DNA from: Panicum virgatum
Taxonomy: Eukaryota; Streptophyta; Magnoliopsida; Poales; Poaceae
Direction: 5' to 3'
DNA: 64,000 nt
Assembly (NCBI RefSeq): GCF_016808335.1
Contig: NC_053146.1
Span: 3,883,015 to 3,947,014 of the forward strand
Part shown: positions 21,641 to 33,999 of the stretch, one piece after another
Numbering within the stretch: the first letter of the stretch is position 1
How the letters are laid out: every line of letters starts with the position of its first letter
The notes under the pieces: generated by a model
What the model was told of the DNA's origin: nothing
The model's database searches: none
What the model saw: the letters and a program-made list of their open reading frames with translations, nothing else
Position numbers and translations under genes: made by a program

Positions 21641-23984
21641 TGCAGCGCCGCCAACTTTCAGTTGACTGTGTGCATGCAGAGGATATTCGAGGCTACCCAG
21701 CTCGATGTGCATCGCAGCCTCTGGCTGCAGGTGTGCCACGGCGTGCTCCAACCAAAAGTCATCTGTCAAGACTGCAACTGCAGGCGCCGTACTGTTGCAG
21801 GATTCAGAGATAGCATAGGCACTGGCAGCCTCCAAGTTGGACGTGGACAGGGCGTCGGCTTGCTTGCGGCCGTTACACTTGCAGACATGCATGGACGCCG
21901 ACCACCGCCACCGGGGAGAATGGCAAGTCAAGGATTGCAGCTGCTTCCGTGTGGCATATCGTAAAGGCGATCATCATCGATCCACGGAATCAAATTCCAA
22001 ATGCTGGTTTGTGCTCGAATGACCAGTAAACCAACGGGAGAGCTGCAAGTTATCTGCACGCTAGCTACTAGCAGTTGCCCTAGTTAATCAGTCATCACTT
22101 GTTTTTTTTAAAAAAAAAAGAATCAAAGTTTGATTCACTTGCAAGTTAATCAGTCATCACTTGCAAGTTGTCCGGGGATTTACTACTTTTTTTGACGCGG
22201 TTGGTGGATTTAACTTGTAGGAGTATGTTGTTTCCACGGAATCCGTACTTTTCCTTGGGCGTACACGCTAGCACTTGATTTTGCATGACAAAATGAGGTG
22301 TGCATGATTTACTCATTGCAGGAGTATAAATATATTAACATGTAATAAGGCTAGACTAATGTTGAGCACATGCCCATAATGATCAACAATTCCTGAGACC
22401 ATGACGACTTGTATTTGATTTAAATCAACCACGCATTTGAAATCACCCAAAACACTTGAAATCCAAGCAGGACCGGCTGTTGGTCCCTGAGAGAATAATA
22501 AAACTACATGGTCGCGCAGCTAGCAGGGCACCTTCGCTGCTGTTTCCTTCCACAAAACGTGATACACAACGAGAGCAACGACAGTGACTGGAATTACTAG
22601 GTCTACTCGCCATATTCGTAATTGTGGTGCGTAACGACACGCACATGCGTAGTACTACTATTCAAGATTTCAAGGGCGGCGGCGTCCTGGTCCAGCTTTA
22701 ATTTGTCACCTTGTCAGAACAATTTGCGGCAATCATTGTACTAAACAACTGCCCTTCTAGAGGAAAACAGATATATAGCTACTACATGACAGGACGGGCT
22801 TGACCCCTAAAACTTCTTCTTCTTCTTCTTTTTTGAAAAAACAGCAAGAGCACTGCTCATTCATATAAGGAGAGAAGCAAACCAGTTCTTGCAAGGTTAA
22901 TATTACATAAAAGAGACTACACTCACTCAGAAAACAATAGCGCTGCTCAGGCCTTCCACAGGCCGCAACAACACACGCAGCAAAAGTTCTTACAAGGTTG
23001 ACCCCTAAAGCTAGACAGCCAGTTTATTTCTAAAGCATACAGTGCTAGAGCTTTACGGAGTATTCTGCAATGCTTACAGATCTATAGCGCCTTCTAGTTG
23101 TGTGACGTCACTGGCCTATCATCGATGGCTCATACAACCTTTGATGCCAAACAATTTATATAAGAGCAGTAGTTGACTAGTTGGTTTAAATTCACCTAAA
23201 CCGTGTAAGCAAATTTGGAACGGAGGGAGTACTTGGTAGATCACATCCGTGTAAGCAAATTGCGATGGACTGGATATGTCTAGCCACATTTACAGGTGTC
23301 GTCTTTGGTTAAGTTGGCGATCGACGATGACATGCATCAGGGTGGGAACAAGTAGTAATCACCATGATGGTACTAGCTCTCTTGTTTCAGAAAAACTGAG
23401 AGCTTCGACTTTTACTGTACAAGTTTTGACTAAGAACATTAATAGAGAGTTTTGACTTTTACTACGCTAGCTACTGAGTGTCTGAATATTAATAGAGAGT
23501 CGATCGATCGGTCTGCATGATTGGCGGTTTAAAATGATTCTAGCAGTTTTTAAGTGCATTATTATGATCGCGGTACCGATCGATGGATCGACCTTCCCCA
23601 GATGTTGTTTGTGTGCGAGCCCCGGCGTGCGTGGTGTGGGACCGGCCGGGCCAGCGTCGTCGAGTCAAGGATTAAGATACAGCTAGCGATAGTACTATAG
23701 TATGCTGCCTGATTGGCGGTTTTCTAATCGACTATCGGCAAACTCCTTAATTAATAAGTAACATGCATGCTGGCCTGTAGTACTATATATGATTGAGTAC
23801 ATGTAAATGTGTAGTAGTGGATAAATGGATAAGATTAAAATCAAAGAGCAAAGTGGATACTTTGCTTGCGCTGGCTGTTGCGTGGTTAATTAGTGTGAGA
23901 GCTAGGCATGCGTGCGTGTGCAGCCACGCGCTGATTACTGAAGCGAGCGGCAGTGGTTAGATAGCTAGAGAATGGGTCATTACT
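21641..23984. other. Intergenic with small element remnants
   Basis: No convincing gene. A stretch at 22803-22995 begins with CTT repeats and a T-run followed by gaaaaaacagcaagagcactgc, which resembles an antisense LINE 3' end (low confidence). 23205-23232 ends ggaacggagggagta, a lone Stowaway terminus. Confidence 0.45.
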
Positions 23985-24402
23985 ACCGATCATATGGGAT
24001 TTGTACCAGTGGATTCAACCAGTACCGGCTAGCCGGTACTAAATGGAGGACGGTTCAGTACCGGTCGCAGCAACGACCGGTATTAAAGGAGGACAACAGA
24101 GAAGAAAATATGAACCCATAACTTCAGGTCTCGCGCGGAGCTTTCTTTGCCTACCCACCTATGGGTCACATGTGACTGTGTGCAAGATGATTTTCTTTTG
24201 AAGTACCCGTGAAGGCGTATTTAGTACCAGACCAAGACGCCGACTGGTACTGAATGTCACCCTTTAGTAATTAGTATTGGTTGGCGTCATTGGCCAGTAT
24301 TAAAGAGCCGCATTATTTTTAATACTGAACCGAGACACCAACCAGTATTAAAAGTTCTTTTAGTACCGGATCGAATTATAACCGCTACTAACATGTAGGG
24401 AT
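23985..24402. mobile_element. Degenerate CACTA-type remnant with subterminal repeats
   Basis: Carries at least six short repeats of the kind accggtactaaa, ggccagtattaaa and caaccagtattaaaag, in both orientations within about 400 bp. Such clustered, inverted 'accagtacc/accggtact' words are typical of grass CACTA subterminal regions and resemble those of the element at 53434. No CACTA terminus was found, so borders are approximate. Confidence 0.5.
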
Positions 24403-25204
24403 GAATGATCATTTTTGTCGTATAATGAATCCATCGATCGATGAGATTATTGTTTGGTACGCGCGCGCCCGTGATAGCGTTGGACGAGCGAGCGAGCGAG
24501 CGAGCTCTCCGATCCCGTGATTCGTATCCCTCGAGATTCAGCAGCTGCCAAAACTGAATCGTATCTCCGATTCGGATACTTGGACAGTGACACTGCAGGC
24601 AGAGGCAGTCAGGCAGGATAGCACCCAACGAACCGGAGCCGATGCGCTCTATTCGGACGCGAGAGTGGCTGGCATGGCGTCCATACATACGCGTACGCAT
24701 GGGCCCAGTGCCTGATGGTACAGTGCTTGTCTGCCCAAAACTGGCGCGTGCTCGTCGTCTTGCCCGTGCCCGTGCCAGCAGCCTCATCATATATATAGCT
24801 ACTAGCTAGTTTCACCAATGCACGCAGGCAGCAAGCAGGTGCATCGCATGTTACTCTGACGGAGACATCGGATGGGAGTGGGCCCTCGTGATGAGGCTGC
24901 CAACATGCATGTTGTTACCATGGGCCTTGATTCAAGATCTTAGTATGTCTCTGCCCGGCCCACAAGGACCGTGTTCCTCCACTCCAACAAGCCCGCTTGC
25001 TCTCATGGGCCGGTGATCTCTGTTACTGCTATGCTCAACTCAAATTGACCGACCAAACGTGTTAAAGCGAGGTCCATTCTCATCTAACTAACCATCATAT
25101 AAGCATTTATTTATCTTATAACATACATGCACCAGGATTTGAACTATGATGGGTGGAGACTCGGAGTTACGCGCCCAAATCACCGGTGTCTGCTCGGTGC
25201 TAAC
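24403..25204. other. Intergenic, no gene recognised
   Basis: Contains a short GAGC microsatellite (~24483-24503). A minus-strand ORF (24287-24790) has no recognisable domain and overlaps the CACTA remnant. Confidence 0.45.
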
Positions 25205-25470
25205 TTACCTGTTTGGTACTAGTAGAGCTCTGTATGATGCTGATTCTTTTTCATTCTATGGCATCAACTCTTAAAATCAGGATAGGATGGAGAATCACTC
25301 ACAGAATCAGGAGAAGCTACTTTTTCCAGCTCTCAGCCTTGTAATTCGTTTCACATAACCATTCCATGGAATCAGCAGAGAATCACTTCTCTCTGATTAC
25401 TGGTTGGCAGAGCTTCTACTAGATTCAGCAGATTATCAGCTCTAAGAGGTCTGCCAAACACACCCTGAAT
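25205..25470. mobile_element. Possible MITE
   Basis: cctgtttggtact...tagagct at the left and agctctaagaggtctgccaaacacacc at the right are imperfect inverted ends. The interior repeats gaatcac/gattc words. There is no clear target duplication. Confidence 0.35.
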
Positions 25471-25927
25471 GTGCACGAAAAGTTCAGTATCAGGCTTCTT
25501 CGCAGCCTTCTTTATTGTTATGTATGTACACCTTCGGACTCAAACAAGATCCCACCATTCTTATGTCTAGCTATCTTGTACATGCTGGAACGTCCAGCAC
25601 ACGCAGTACACGACACCGACACACATACAAGCTACTTGAGCAGCAGCAGCAGTTTTATATAGCACCCTACAAGCTAGCTACAACCAGCCGGCCTGGGCAT
25701 GCAGCAGGTTCGCCTGCTTCTCAGTTGAGGTGCTCCTTTGGATCACCCCCTGATCATCATGCCCTTATTCAAAACACACCCTTTAATTTCTTCCAAGGGC
25801 TTAACTATCAACACACACCTGGTAGATGTATATGTATATGTATATGTATACGTACATGTATTCCGATCATCCGTACACCGGAAAATTATCAGCTTGAGAC
25901 CTGGCCAGACGGTGCGCGGCAGCACGA

Positions 25928-26176
25928 CTAGCCTGCGCAGTTGTGGCGGCGCGACGCCGAGCGGAGGAGGGGCGACACCAGGCTGGCCCTCGCCGGCGGC
26001 GACGCGGCCGGGGAGAGAGACGCGGCGCGCCAGCCGCCAGCAGCGTCGCAGAAGAGCGCCGCCGACGGCGCGCGCGCCTGGTCGCCGCCGCCGCACAGGA
26101 GGCTCCCGATGGCGACCTCCCTCGCCTTCCTGTACTCCACGATGGCCCTGTACACCAACGGTATCAGGCCTTCCAT
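25928..26176 (-). CDS. Possible small plant protein of unknown function (MEGLIP N-terminus), 82 aa
   Basis: The minus-strand ORF begins MEGLIPLVYRAIVEYRK. This opening resembles that of small plant proteins of unknown function starting MEGLIP(F/L)VY(R/K)AI, which I recall from monocots and dicots. The ORF is GC-rich, intronless and ends at 25928. Beyond the first ~30 residues it is Ala/Ser/Arg-rich and poorly conserved-looking. The C-terminal LPGDSGR-type motif I would expect in that family is not present, so the 3' part may be diverged or frameshifted. It sits on an isolated GC-rich island (25920-26250) amid AT-rich DNA. It lacks signal peptide, membrane or catalytic features. A captured or broken gene copy is the main alternative. 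Confidence 0.4.
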   Translation of the reverse strand: MEGLIPLVYRAIVEYRKAREVAIGSLLCGGGDQARAPSAALFCDAAGGWRAASLSPAASPPARASLVSPLLRSASRRHNCAG

Positions 26177-26299
26177 TGCAACGGACCGGGAGACCGGCCG
26201 ATCGATGGCCTGGACAACACCTTGCTTGTTGATGAGCTCCTAGCTAGCTCGAGAGAGAAGTTTAGTGAGCCTCACTTCCGGATGCTATAAAAAGAAGCC

Positions 26300-27069
26300 G
26301 TCATACAGGTCTCTCGCCAAAGTTGATCTGCAGATGAGGCTGATGCTTTTTCACCTACAAAAATGGAGACGTATACGTCTCACCAAATCCACTGAATTTT
26401 CAAGTGGCATTTGGTGAAATGAAATCCATCGGCCGGAGCCTTATCTGCACGCACCAGCAGGCTTCGTTCCTGTCACTGCGTCACTGCCTGGTCACTGGTG
26501 GTGACGTGGAGGGAGGTGTGAACTTAAATCTTTGAATCATTTGCTGGTGGCGGGTAACTTTCAGCAGGCAAAACGCGGCGAGAGGGATGGAGATAAGCTC
26601 GGTCCAGGGCTTCTGATTCAAGATGAAGACCAGGTTACTTGCATGCTTGTGGAGAAGAAGCTTCAGAGTTATGCATGCGTTGTTCTCCATTTCGCCTGCT
26701 TGTTTTGTTTAAAGACTTTAAAGTGGTTTGTAAAGGAATTTACCTGAAGTTTTGGTCGCACTGTTATATTTTGTCAGAAATTTGCACTCCTCAAAGACTG
26801 TATTCAGCTTCATTTATACTACCACAAGTGTACCAGACCGGCATAGTTCAGTGGCTCTCTGTCCAAAAAAAACAATAGTAGAGCACACTGACATAATGTA
26901 GGGAATTTGATCTCAAGATTAATGATGTCACTAACAAGAAACTTTACTACGGCTGCTTTCGTTTAGCCTATCGAGTGACATCGACAACTCTGAAACGAAT
27001 CTTTTAGCGATTGGAATTTGACGGCATTACACTTGAATGCCCTCATTCCATTACTGTAAAGACAGTAAA
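26300..27069. other. Intergenic, no gene recognised
   Basis: No domain-bearing ORF or clear element ends seen. Confidence 0.45.
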
Positions 27070-27467
27070 GCTCAGGCGGAGCTACAGCTCGGCCAACCTG
27101 GGCCATGGCCCCCCCTTGCCGCAAAGATTTGCAGGCGATTAGAGGCTGATCAATTGGCTGATTACCTGTTTAGCACTATATATGATCGGAGTGGCACTAT
27201 CCATTTGCAGTTTCTTTTTGTTGGTGCCGACGTGCTGTGAGTGGATTTGTTTGCAAAAGGACAGGTTGCTTAGGTTTTGATGCAAAATTGATGCAGCAAA
27301 ATTTTGATGTTATCCTATTTTTTCAATGCAAATGATAAACTGGAGCACTTATAGGGCACAACTTATATAAAAGGAACCAGTAGCACACACATTTGTGTAC
27401 ATGTTGATTGTCACAAGGCAAATTGCCCCCCCTAGGAATTAATCCTAGCTCCACCACTGAGCTCAGG
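27070..27467. mobile_element. MITE of the ggcggagcta type
   Basis: gctcaggcggagcta at the left pairs with tagctccaccactgagctc at the right. Just inside lie ggccccccccttgcc and its partner ggcaaattgcccccc in the expected mirrored positions. AT-rich centre, no coding capacity. Target duplication not resolved. Confidence 0.5.
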
Positions 27468-28600
27468 GCACTCACGCTCCACTGTTGATGTGCCTCTTGA
27501 TGTGCTCCTCTCACCAGAAAGCAGTAGCCAAGAAGCCAAAAATCTCTCGGCACATCAAGCCTTCACCTATCTCACTTTTAATCTCTTCATCATATAAATG
27601 CTGCAATAATTGATCATGCTTTCTGCATTGTAAAACGAGATGAATAAGACCTGTTGGTAGTACTTGTTGGTACCTTGTCACAGTTCTATATGTGTGATAT
27701 GTCCATGCAGTTTTAAGCTCCGAGCAGCATGCCTGCTGACCTGAAGTAGTACAGTGACTGGCTACCTGCACCAACAGAATGTGTCAAAGTATTGTTAGAC
27801 ACTTAAAATGGATGAGTTCAGGTGCTGGGTATGCATCATCAGGTCAGTTTTGGCTCAATGGGACTATGCTGAAGCCAAGAAAAAACGGCATGACATGGAC
27901 ATTAACTGGGCTGTGTGCTTAACAGCACATGCATGGTTTTGCTGAAATTTACAGCCCTGATGAAACATCTGTCTAACTAATAAAACGAAAAAAAATTGCG
28001 GAGAGAAGGGGTGAAATAAATTTTATCAGTTTGCAGGCCATTTTTTTTCTTTTTTGGGGTAGCCGCCAAATTTTTTATCGATAAGCGCCGAATTTAATTT
28101 TTTAAAGGATGCCGCAAGATTTATTAGGCCGTGCATCTCGTAAAGTCGTAAGAAGGAATGGGGGCCTAGATCATGCGGCCCAAGAGAAAAAGCGGGGAGA
28201 CATATCGCCACGGCCCGGCCCAGTTGGCATTATATTGCGTAATTGTCTCTGTTTAATGTTTTGCGAGGGCAAGCACGAGCTAGGAACAACGACCCCCTCA
28301 ATAAAAAAATGCTAGCAACGAAATGTGCATACAAATGGTATGCAACAAAGATAGTAAGATACTATACAATAAAATTATTTTTAGACTATCTCTATTACCT
28401 TTTTTGCGGCCGGATGCCGGTTTTGCCTTAGGCATACTAAGGAGGCTTATTTTCAAAAAAAAAAACAAACAAACAAGAGGCGACCGACGGTCAAAGCTGT
28501 CATCAACTTTCACTTATTTTGGCTTCTGCTTTCGGCTTATTCCGGCCTCTTCCAACTTATTCTCTCTCAGACAATACTGTTGAATCAGTTGAAATAAGTC
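27468..28600. other. Intergenic, no gene recognised
   Basis: AT-rich. Short ORFs lack recognisable features. Confidence 0.45.
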
Positions 28601-29128
28601 TAGGGATGGCAACGGGTATGAAATATCCGCATACCCGCGGATACCAAACCCGACGGGCGCGGATACGGGTATGAGTTTGTGCCCCCGCGGGCACGGGCGC
28701 GGGTACAACTCTAAACCAAATGGGTATCTTCAAACGGGTTTGAAAAATTAATACCCGAATCCGCAAACCCGCAAACAATGACTCTTGTGATGTATTATGT
28801 ATGAGACTAGTTCATTTATTTGCTAAGATTTATTTGTTTCCTCAAATAAATGGTGTTGACGTGTTGCTTAATAGGTTATAATTTATTAATGCTGAGATAT
28901 AGAGATGCATATTAATATCTGCATGCTATTAAAATGTGCTTGTGTGCTTAATTTTCTAAAACTTGCGGGTATGCGGGCGTGCCCGCGGGTATGCCGGTAT
29001 CCCCGGATAGCGGGTACGGGTATTGTTTCCTACCTGTTGCGGGTTGCGGGCGCGGGCGCAGATTTTAGCACGCGGGTATGGGTTTATAAAGTTGATATCC
29101 GCACGGATTTTACCCGTTGCCATCTTTA
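28601..29128. mobile_element. hAT-type non-autonomous element (tagggatggcaacgggta family)
   Basis: The left end is tagggatggcaacgggta and the right end is tacccgttgccatcttta, an inverted repeat of ~18 bp with 2 mismatches. It is flanked by a perfect 8-bp duplication aataagtc (28593-28600 and 29129-29136), the hAT signature. Subterminal regions are packed with cgggtat/atacccg words in both orientations, the likely transposase-binding sites. The AT-rich centre has no transposase. Confidence 0.88.
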
Positions 29129-29136
29129 AATAAGTC

Positions 29137-29972
29137 GCCTTTTTTTCCAGTCGAACAGATTTTTTGTTTTTTCCCTCTTGACTCTATTGTCGTGATTGCG
29201 TAAGTTAGACAATGAGACCCGCGGTCACTTAAGAGGTTATAGTAATCATTTGAGTGAAACACTCAGAAAATACTAAATTAGTTTAATATACTATCTTCCT
29301 TCTTAAATATATGAGAATATATAGATTTAATAACTTTTTTAAAAAATAACTAACAATGTTTACATACTCAATTAATTAAGTGAAATAAAATAAATACCAT
29401 TAAACCTACGTACTATCAAGTACTCCACACAGTTTAGGTTTGACTCGTACATTTACCGCCGTTTGAATGGCAAGCTGAGCAAAGGATCGCAGTAATTCGT
29501 TCAGAAGTACCCAAAAGGTGAGGTGTTCTCGTCGTGGTCACATGGGTGGTAGAGTAGGGTAGCGCGCATGCACGTAACCTGACGAGGCTGCATGCATGCG
29601 TGCATGCATGTAGTGTAGGCTTTAACCAAATCTGGCTCAGGGTCCTGCTAAAAGCCGGCGCTGCCGCGGCATGCAAATGCAGGCCAAATACCCGGACACG
29701 TACGTACAAGCGTGCAGGACACCATCTCCAGGCCCCGCTCCAGCTCCACGCAGATGCATGCCTGCGCAGCACAGTGTGTATGCACACCCAGCCAGATGCT
29801 TCTTCAGTTAACTACACGCACGTACGGCCACTACGCCTTCTGGCACCTAGAACAAAGGTACACTACTACTGTTCCCAACTTCACTCGTTGACTGCTTTAA
29901 GAAGTTATCATCAATAAACAGTAAGATATTTACGATTTGATTCCGAGAATAATGTTGCTATATTGGCCAATA
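29137..29972. other. Intergenic, no gene recognised
   Basis: Nothing recognised beyond gcatgcatgc-type words. Confidence 0.45.
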
Positions 29973-30223
29973 CTCCCTCCGTTGTTATTTACACATCGTT
30001 TTAGGTTTGGTCGAAACTTTGACTAAATCTATAGGAAAAATATAGCAATAACTATACTATCCAACATATGTACTGTCAACATACAATACATTTCATAGTG
30101 GATTCAATAAAACAAATTTGGTATTGTAAATGTTATTATTTTTCTCTATGAATTCGGTCAAAGTTGGTGAATAGTTTGACTTAGAACAAATCTAATACGA
30201 TATGCAAATAAAAATAGCGGGAG
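29973..30223. mobile_element. Stowaway MITE (Tc1/mariner type)
   Basis: Begins ctccctccgttgttattt and ends aaaaatagcgggag, with TA on both sides (29971-29972 and 30224-30225). 251 bp, AT-rich, noncoding, with an internal gtttggtcgaaactttgac / gtcaaagttgg fold-back. Confidence 0.85.
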
Positions 30224-30561
30224 TAGTTGTTAAACCAATTTCATGGTAAAATCTTGGGTTTATATCATTGCTTTCTTAGTTTAGTAAATTCGTTATTAGA
30301 TTAACAAAGCGGTAGGGTTAGTAGATTAATTATTAGCAAAGCAAGAGACAGGTGTAGTAGCTAGATTACTAGTTGATGCGCGATCTATAGCTTTTAGGGA
30401 TCGTTTGAAGGGAGGGGGACATGCAGGCAGGCAGGCATGGTCACATAACCCAACAATAAACAACTTTACCGGCGCAACATTTGGCCCCCAAAAGACGAAA
30501 GGACACATCACATCATAGCCCGGCTTGCCTGCTTCCTACGACCATGCCCCCAGTGATTGAG
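30224..30561. other. Intergenic, no gene recognised
   Basis: AT-rich spacer. Nothing recognised. Confidence 0.5.
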
Positions 30562-30789
30562 GGCCCCGTTTAGTTGCGCTCCGTAAAGTTTTTGAAAAAT
30601 CATCTTTTTATGTTGGAAGTACTAAATATAAATTAATTACAAAATAAATTACAGAACTCGTTTGTAAATCGCGAGACGAATGTAATGAGCCTAATTAATC
30701 TGTATTTTTGTTTCGTCTAGATTTAAGTCTCCATGCAGGTGTCGGAATTTTTTTTTGAAATTTTGATTTTTGCAACTAAACACGGCGCC
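30562..30789. mobile_element. MITE with ggccccgtttagttgc ends
   Basis: ggccccgtttagttgc at the left and gcaactaaacacggcgcc at the right form inverted ends. The interior has the aaatcgcgagacgaatgtaatgag motif shared with 42869 and 36606. No coding capacity. Target duplication unclear. Confidence 0.6.
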
Positions 30790-31656
30790 AAGTATCCAAC
30801 ACACAGCCGCAGGTCTCGCGCACGCACCTGATCCGGCTCCGGCCGCTTTTAGTTTTAGCATGCATGTATGTTCTAGACATTTGGGGCACGGCGAAAGGCA
30901 ATCATGGTGCCGCGAGATCACGCGACACCCTGTGGTTGCATTGCATTGGGCCACTACGCACTCGATCAAAAGGAGTCACGGTGTGCCGGTGTCCGATCCA
31001 TCACGGGCACGGCCGGCGAGCTAGCCCGGAGGCCGGCCGGAGGAGGAAGCATCAAGCATGCATCTGATCACGTACACCGGTTGCGGTTGGGGAACACTAG
31101 TGATGCCACCATGCATCGTGCCGTCGTGCTCCCGGGCCGGCCTCCTCGAGCTCTCTGCCGCATCGTCAGCGCCTACTTGCATGGCATGCATGCATGCTTA
31201 CGTACTGTGCGTGCTTTTTGGTTATTAATTACCACTTTTTGATCCGCATGCTAACCAACTTTAATCAGACTTGAGCATGATCGATTCTGTGCATGCAAGG
31301 GCCAACTCAAAGCGGCTTGTGTTTCAGTTTGGAACGAATCATCAGTCTGCAGCTGGTTCCGGTTTATTTGGCTTCAATTATACTACTACCACGCAATTAT
31401 GCCCATGCGCCGGTACCGATCTATTAATTTGTAGGGATTTACGTGATCGAGTCGTGGGCAGAGGGCTGGTTCGACTCGCATATGAAACAGACTAAAACCC
31501 AACTGTCAATACTACAAGATGGACCAAATAAAAAATTTAGGTGGAAAGTGGAAACCTTACATACTTTAGATATTACACACTATACGAGTAGTTTTAGTGT
31601 TTGGCTAACTGTAGTCTTTTCAGAGCAGGTAAAATACATGTTGTAAACATGTCTAA
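30790..31656. other. Intergenic, no gene recognised
   Basis: ORFs on both strands lack recognisable domains. Rich in gcatgc words. Confidence 0.45.
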
Positions 31657-31804
31657 AACTCCGTCCGTTCTGTTTCAAAATGTAAGTCATTTTGACTATC
31701 TAGCAGGTTCATATATAGATTTTGTTATACAACTAGACATACATGTAGTATATCTAGGTACATAGAAAATACTATGAATACTAAAACGGTCTAAATTAGG
31801 GAGT
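31657..31804. mobile_element. Degenerate Stowaway MITE
   Basis: actccgtccgttctgtttc at the left and tctaaattagggagta at the right are Stowaway-like ends. caaaatgtaagtcattttgac near the left end is typical of the family. The left TA has been lost. Confidence 0.55.
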
Positions 31805-32174
31805 ATATGGTTTAAATTCGTTATGTATCACGTAAGGTACCTCTCTCTTTATCTGCTCGTTTAAAAAGAAACATATTGCAATCTGTAAATAGAAATGATG
31901 TTGCAGATCAAGATGATCTGTCCACTTGTACTAGCTTGCATAGTACATGCTTGCTCGATCTCTTGGATCGCATCACCTCCGATCCGATCCCTTAATTATC
32001 CGTAACCACGACACGGCATCGTGCTTGCATGCATGCACGCACGTACCGATCGACGACGACGTGGACCCAAGACATGCACCGCATGCATGCGGCGAGTACG
32101 CGAGGCAAAAGCGACTTTCCAGCACCGTCCGGCGGCATGCGGTCGGCATTAGCGGGTGGCTAATGGACCTACTC
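31805..32174. other. Intergenic, no gene recognised
   Basis: No gene or clear element ends. Confidence 0.45.
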
Positions 32175-32530
32175 TAACATCTAACAGTTTGATTTTCCTC
32201 TTTCCCCTTTTTCATCTTATAAGGAAATCCTCCATCATAATTTTAATTTATTGGAGAGATGTGCTCCAGCAGATTGATTTTTTCCCTTTCCCCTTTAATT
32301 CATGAGTGGCCAGGATCTTCTCATGCATGTGTATCTTGTGGCTCAGAAAGAATGGATAGAAAAAGAGAAGGTGGAATTCCCCTTTAAAAAGAGGAGAGGG
32401 GAGGGAAATATAGGGGAAAGGTAAAAGAGGAAAATGAAAAATCAATCTGTTGGAACTAAATTTTTCCCTAAATCTCTTTTATAGCTAAAAGTGAAAAAAG
32501 GAGAAAAATCAATCTGTTGGAATTGCTCTA
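32175..32530. mobile_element. TIR element, copy 1 of a two-copy local family
   Basis: Ends ctctaacatctaacag / ctgttggaattgctct are imperfect inverted repeats. The interior (ggagagatgtgctccagcagattgatttt, then tcatgagtggccagg) matches 35076-35436 along its length. No coding capacity. Confidence 0.6.
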
Positions 32531-32787
32531 GCTTCCTTTCGCAACTCGCCGGGCAACGCGACGTGCAGGATGGCCGTCGAGTGCCTGCCTGCTGCTGATG
32601 ACATCAATCATCCATTGATGCGATACTGTGCTGCGAACACTTACGTCTTCAGCCCATACCGTAACGCAATGCATGCAAGTGGGCAATGCATGCATGGACT
32701 ACGGGTCATGCATGGTCGAAGCCAGCAGCAGCCTTTTGTGGGATGCATGCAATGCAACGAGACTGCAGACACGAACCCCACTAGAAA
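32531..32787. other. Intergenic, no gene recognised
   Basis: Short spacer. The ORF at 32570-32851 runs into the next MITE and has no recognisable features. Confidence 0.4.
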
Positions 32788-33047
32788 GGCTGTGTTTAAT
32801 TGCAAAAATAATTCGAAAAGTAATGTAATATTTTTCGTTTGTATGTGGTAAATATTAATTTACCATAGGCTAACTAGTCTCAAAAGATTCGTCTCGTAAC
32901 GTACATCAAAACTATGCAATTAGTTTTTTATTTACCTACATTTAGTACTTCATGCATGAGTCATTTGCTATATTTAATGTTTTGATGTGATTTCGATGTG
33001 ATGGAAAGTTTGAAAAATTTGGAGGAGTTGAGCAACTAAACACAGCC
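32788..33047. mobile_element. MITE with ggctgtgtttaattgc ends
   Basis: ggctgtgtttaattgc at the left and gcaactaaacacagcc at the right are near-perfect inverted ends. The interior carries aaaagattcgtctcgtaac and ttagtacttcatgcatgag, shared with 37305-37648. Noncoding. Confidence 0.65.
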
Positions 33048-33162
33048 AAGTGGAAATCGCGCGCCCACTCTGATCAGGTGTTGTGGGGCCCGGATGCCGG
33101 AGGTCACCCCATGCGCGTCAGCATCATAACCCAGGCCAACATGCATGTACCCACATCCAAGG

Positions 33163-33737
33163 TAGGGCTGGACGAAAAATTCGTAACTCGCTCGTTAATG
33201 ACTTGACTCGAACTCGACTCGTTTTATAATGAGTCAGCTCGTTTTATAACAAGCCAGCCCGGTTTATATCGAGCCAGCTCGAGCTGGCTCGCGAGCCATA
33301 ATAAGCCAAGTTAAAACTCAAGCTAACAATTAAATTGGCTCGCGAGCTGCTTCTAACTTGCTTTTGGTGTTTATATATTACCTATAAACCTGATCAGTCT
33401 AGCACTCAAGCTGTTGCTCATTTATTTTACTTATGTAAAGTGTATGAGCATGAATATCGTGGACTTATGGTCATGGTTGTGTCATGGTTGTGGTGGGCTG
33501 GACAAAAACTTTGTAGAATTATGGATCAATCGCTGAATGGATTATATTCTCCATTGTTAAAATTATAAGTACTTTGTGTTTGTTACTCACTACTTTTATA
33601 AATCTCCCTGTACTGTGTTTTTGTGGTTGGGCTCGCGAGCCAAACGAGCTGGCTCGAGCTTTTTAGCGAGCCGAGCCGAGCCAGCTCATTAACGAGTCGA
33701 CCTGTAACGAGCTGAGCTAGCTTGATATCCAGCCCTA
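33163..33737. mobile_element. hAT-type non-autonomous element (tagggctgga family)
   Basis: tagggctgga at the left and tccagcccta at the right, flanked by 8-bp near-duplicates atccaagg (33155-33162) and atcccagg (33738-33745). Subterminal regions are dense in gagctggctcg/cgagccagctc words on both strands. AT-rich centre without transposase. Confidence 0.8.
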
Positions 33738-33858
33738 ATCCCAGGTGGCAACGGGAGAAACCGAGGCAACGACTGAAGCTAGCGCGCTTTCAAGGAGAGA
33801 ATTGAAGCATCGAAGCCATTTTGGGTTCGGTCTCTCGCGACTAAAAAATTCGAACAAG

Positions 33859-33999
33859 TCCACTTGCTTGTTGCACACCTCTGAGACGAAAAGAATCGTG
33901 ATGTGAGAGAAAAAGGAGAAGGAAGGTAGTCCACTTGCTTGTTGCACACCTCTGAGACGAAAAAGAATCGTGATGTGAGAGAAAAAGGAGAAGGAAGGT
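33859..33999. repeat. 72-bp tandem duplication
   Basis: A block beginning tccacttgcttgttgcacac and ending gagaaggaaggt occurs twice side by side (about 33858-33928 and 33929-33999), differing by one A. Near-identity points to a recent duplication. Confidence 0.9.

Noticed and set aside
24287..24790. 167-codon minus-strand ORF
   Set aside because: No recognisable domain, and it overlaps a degenerate CACTA remnant and a GAGC repeat.
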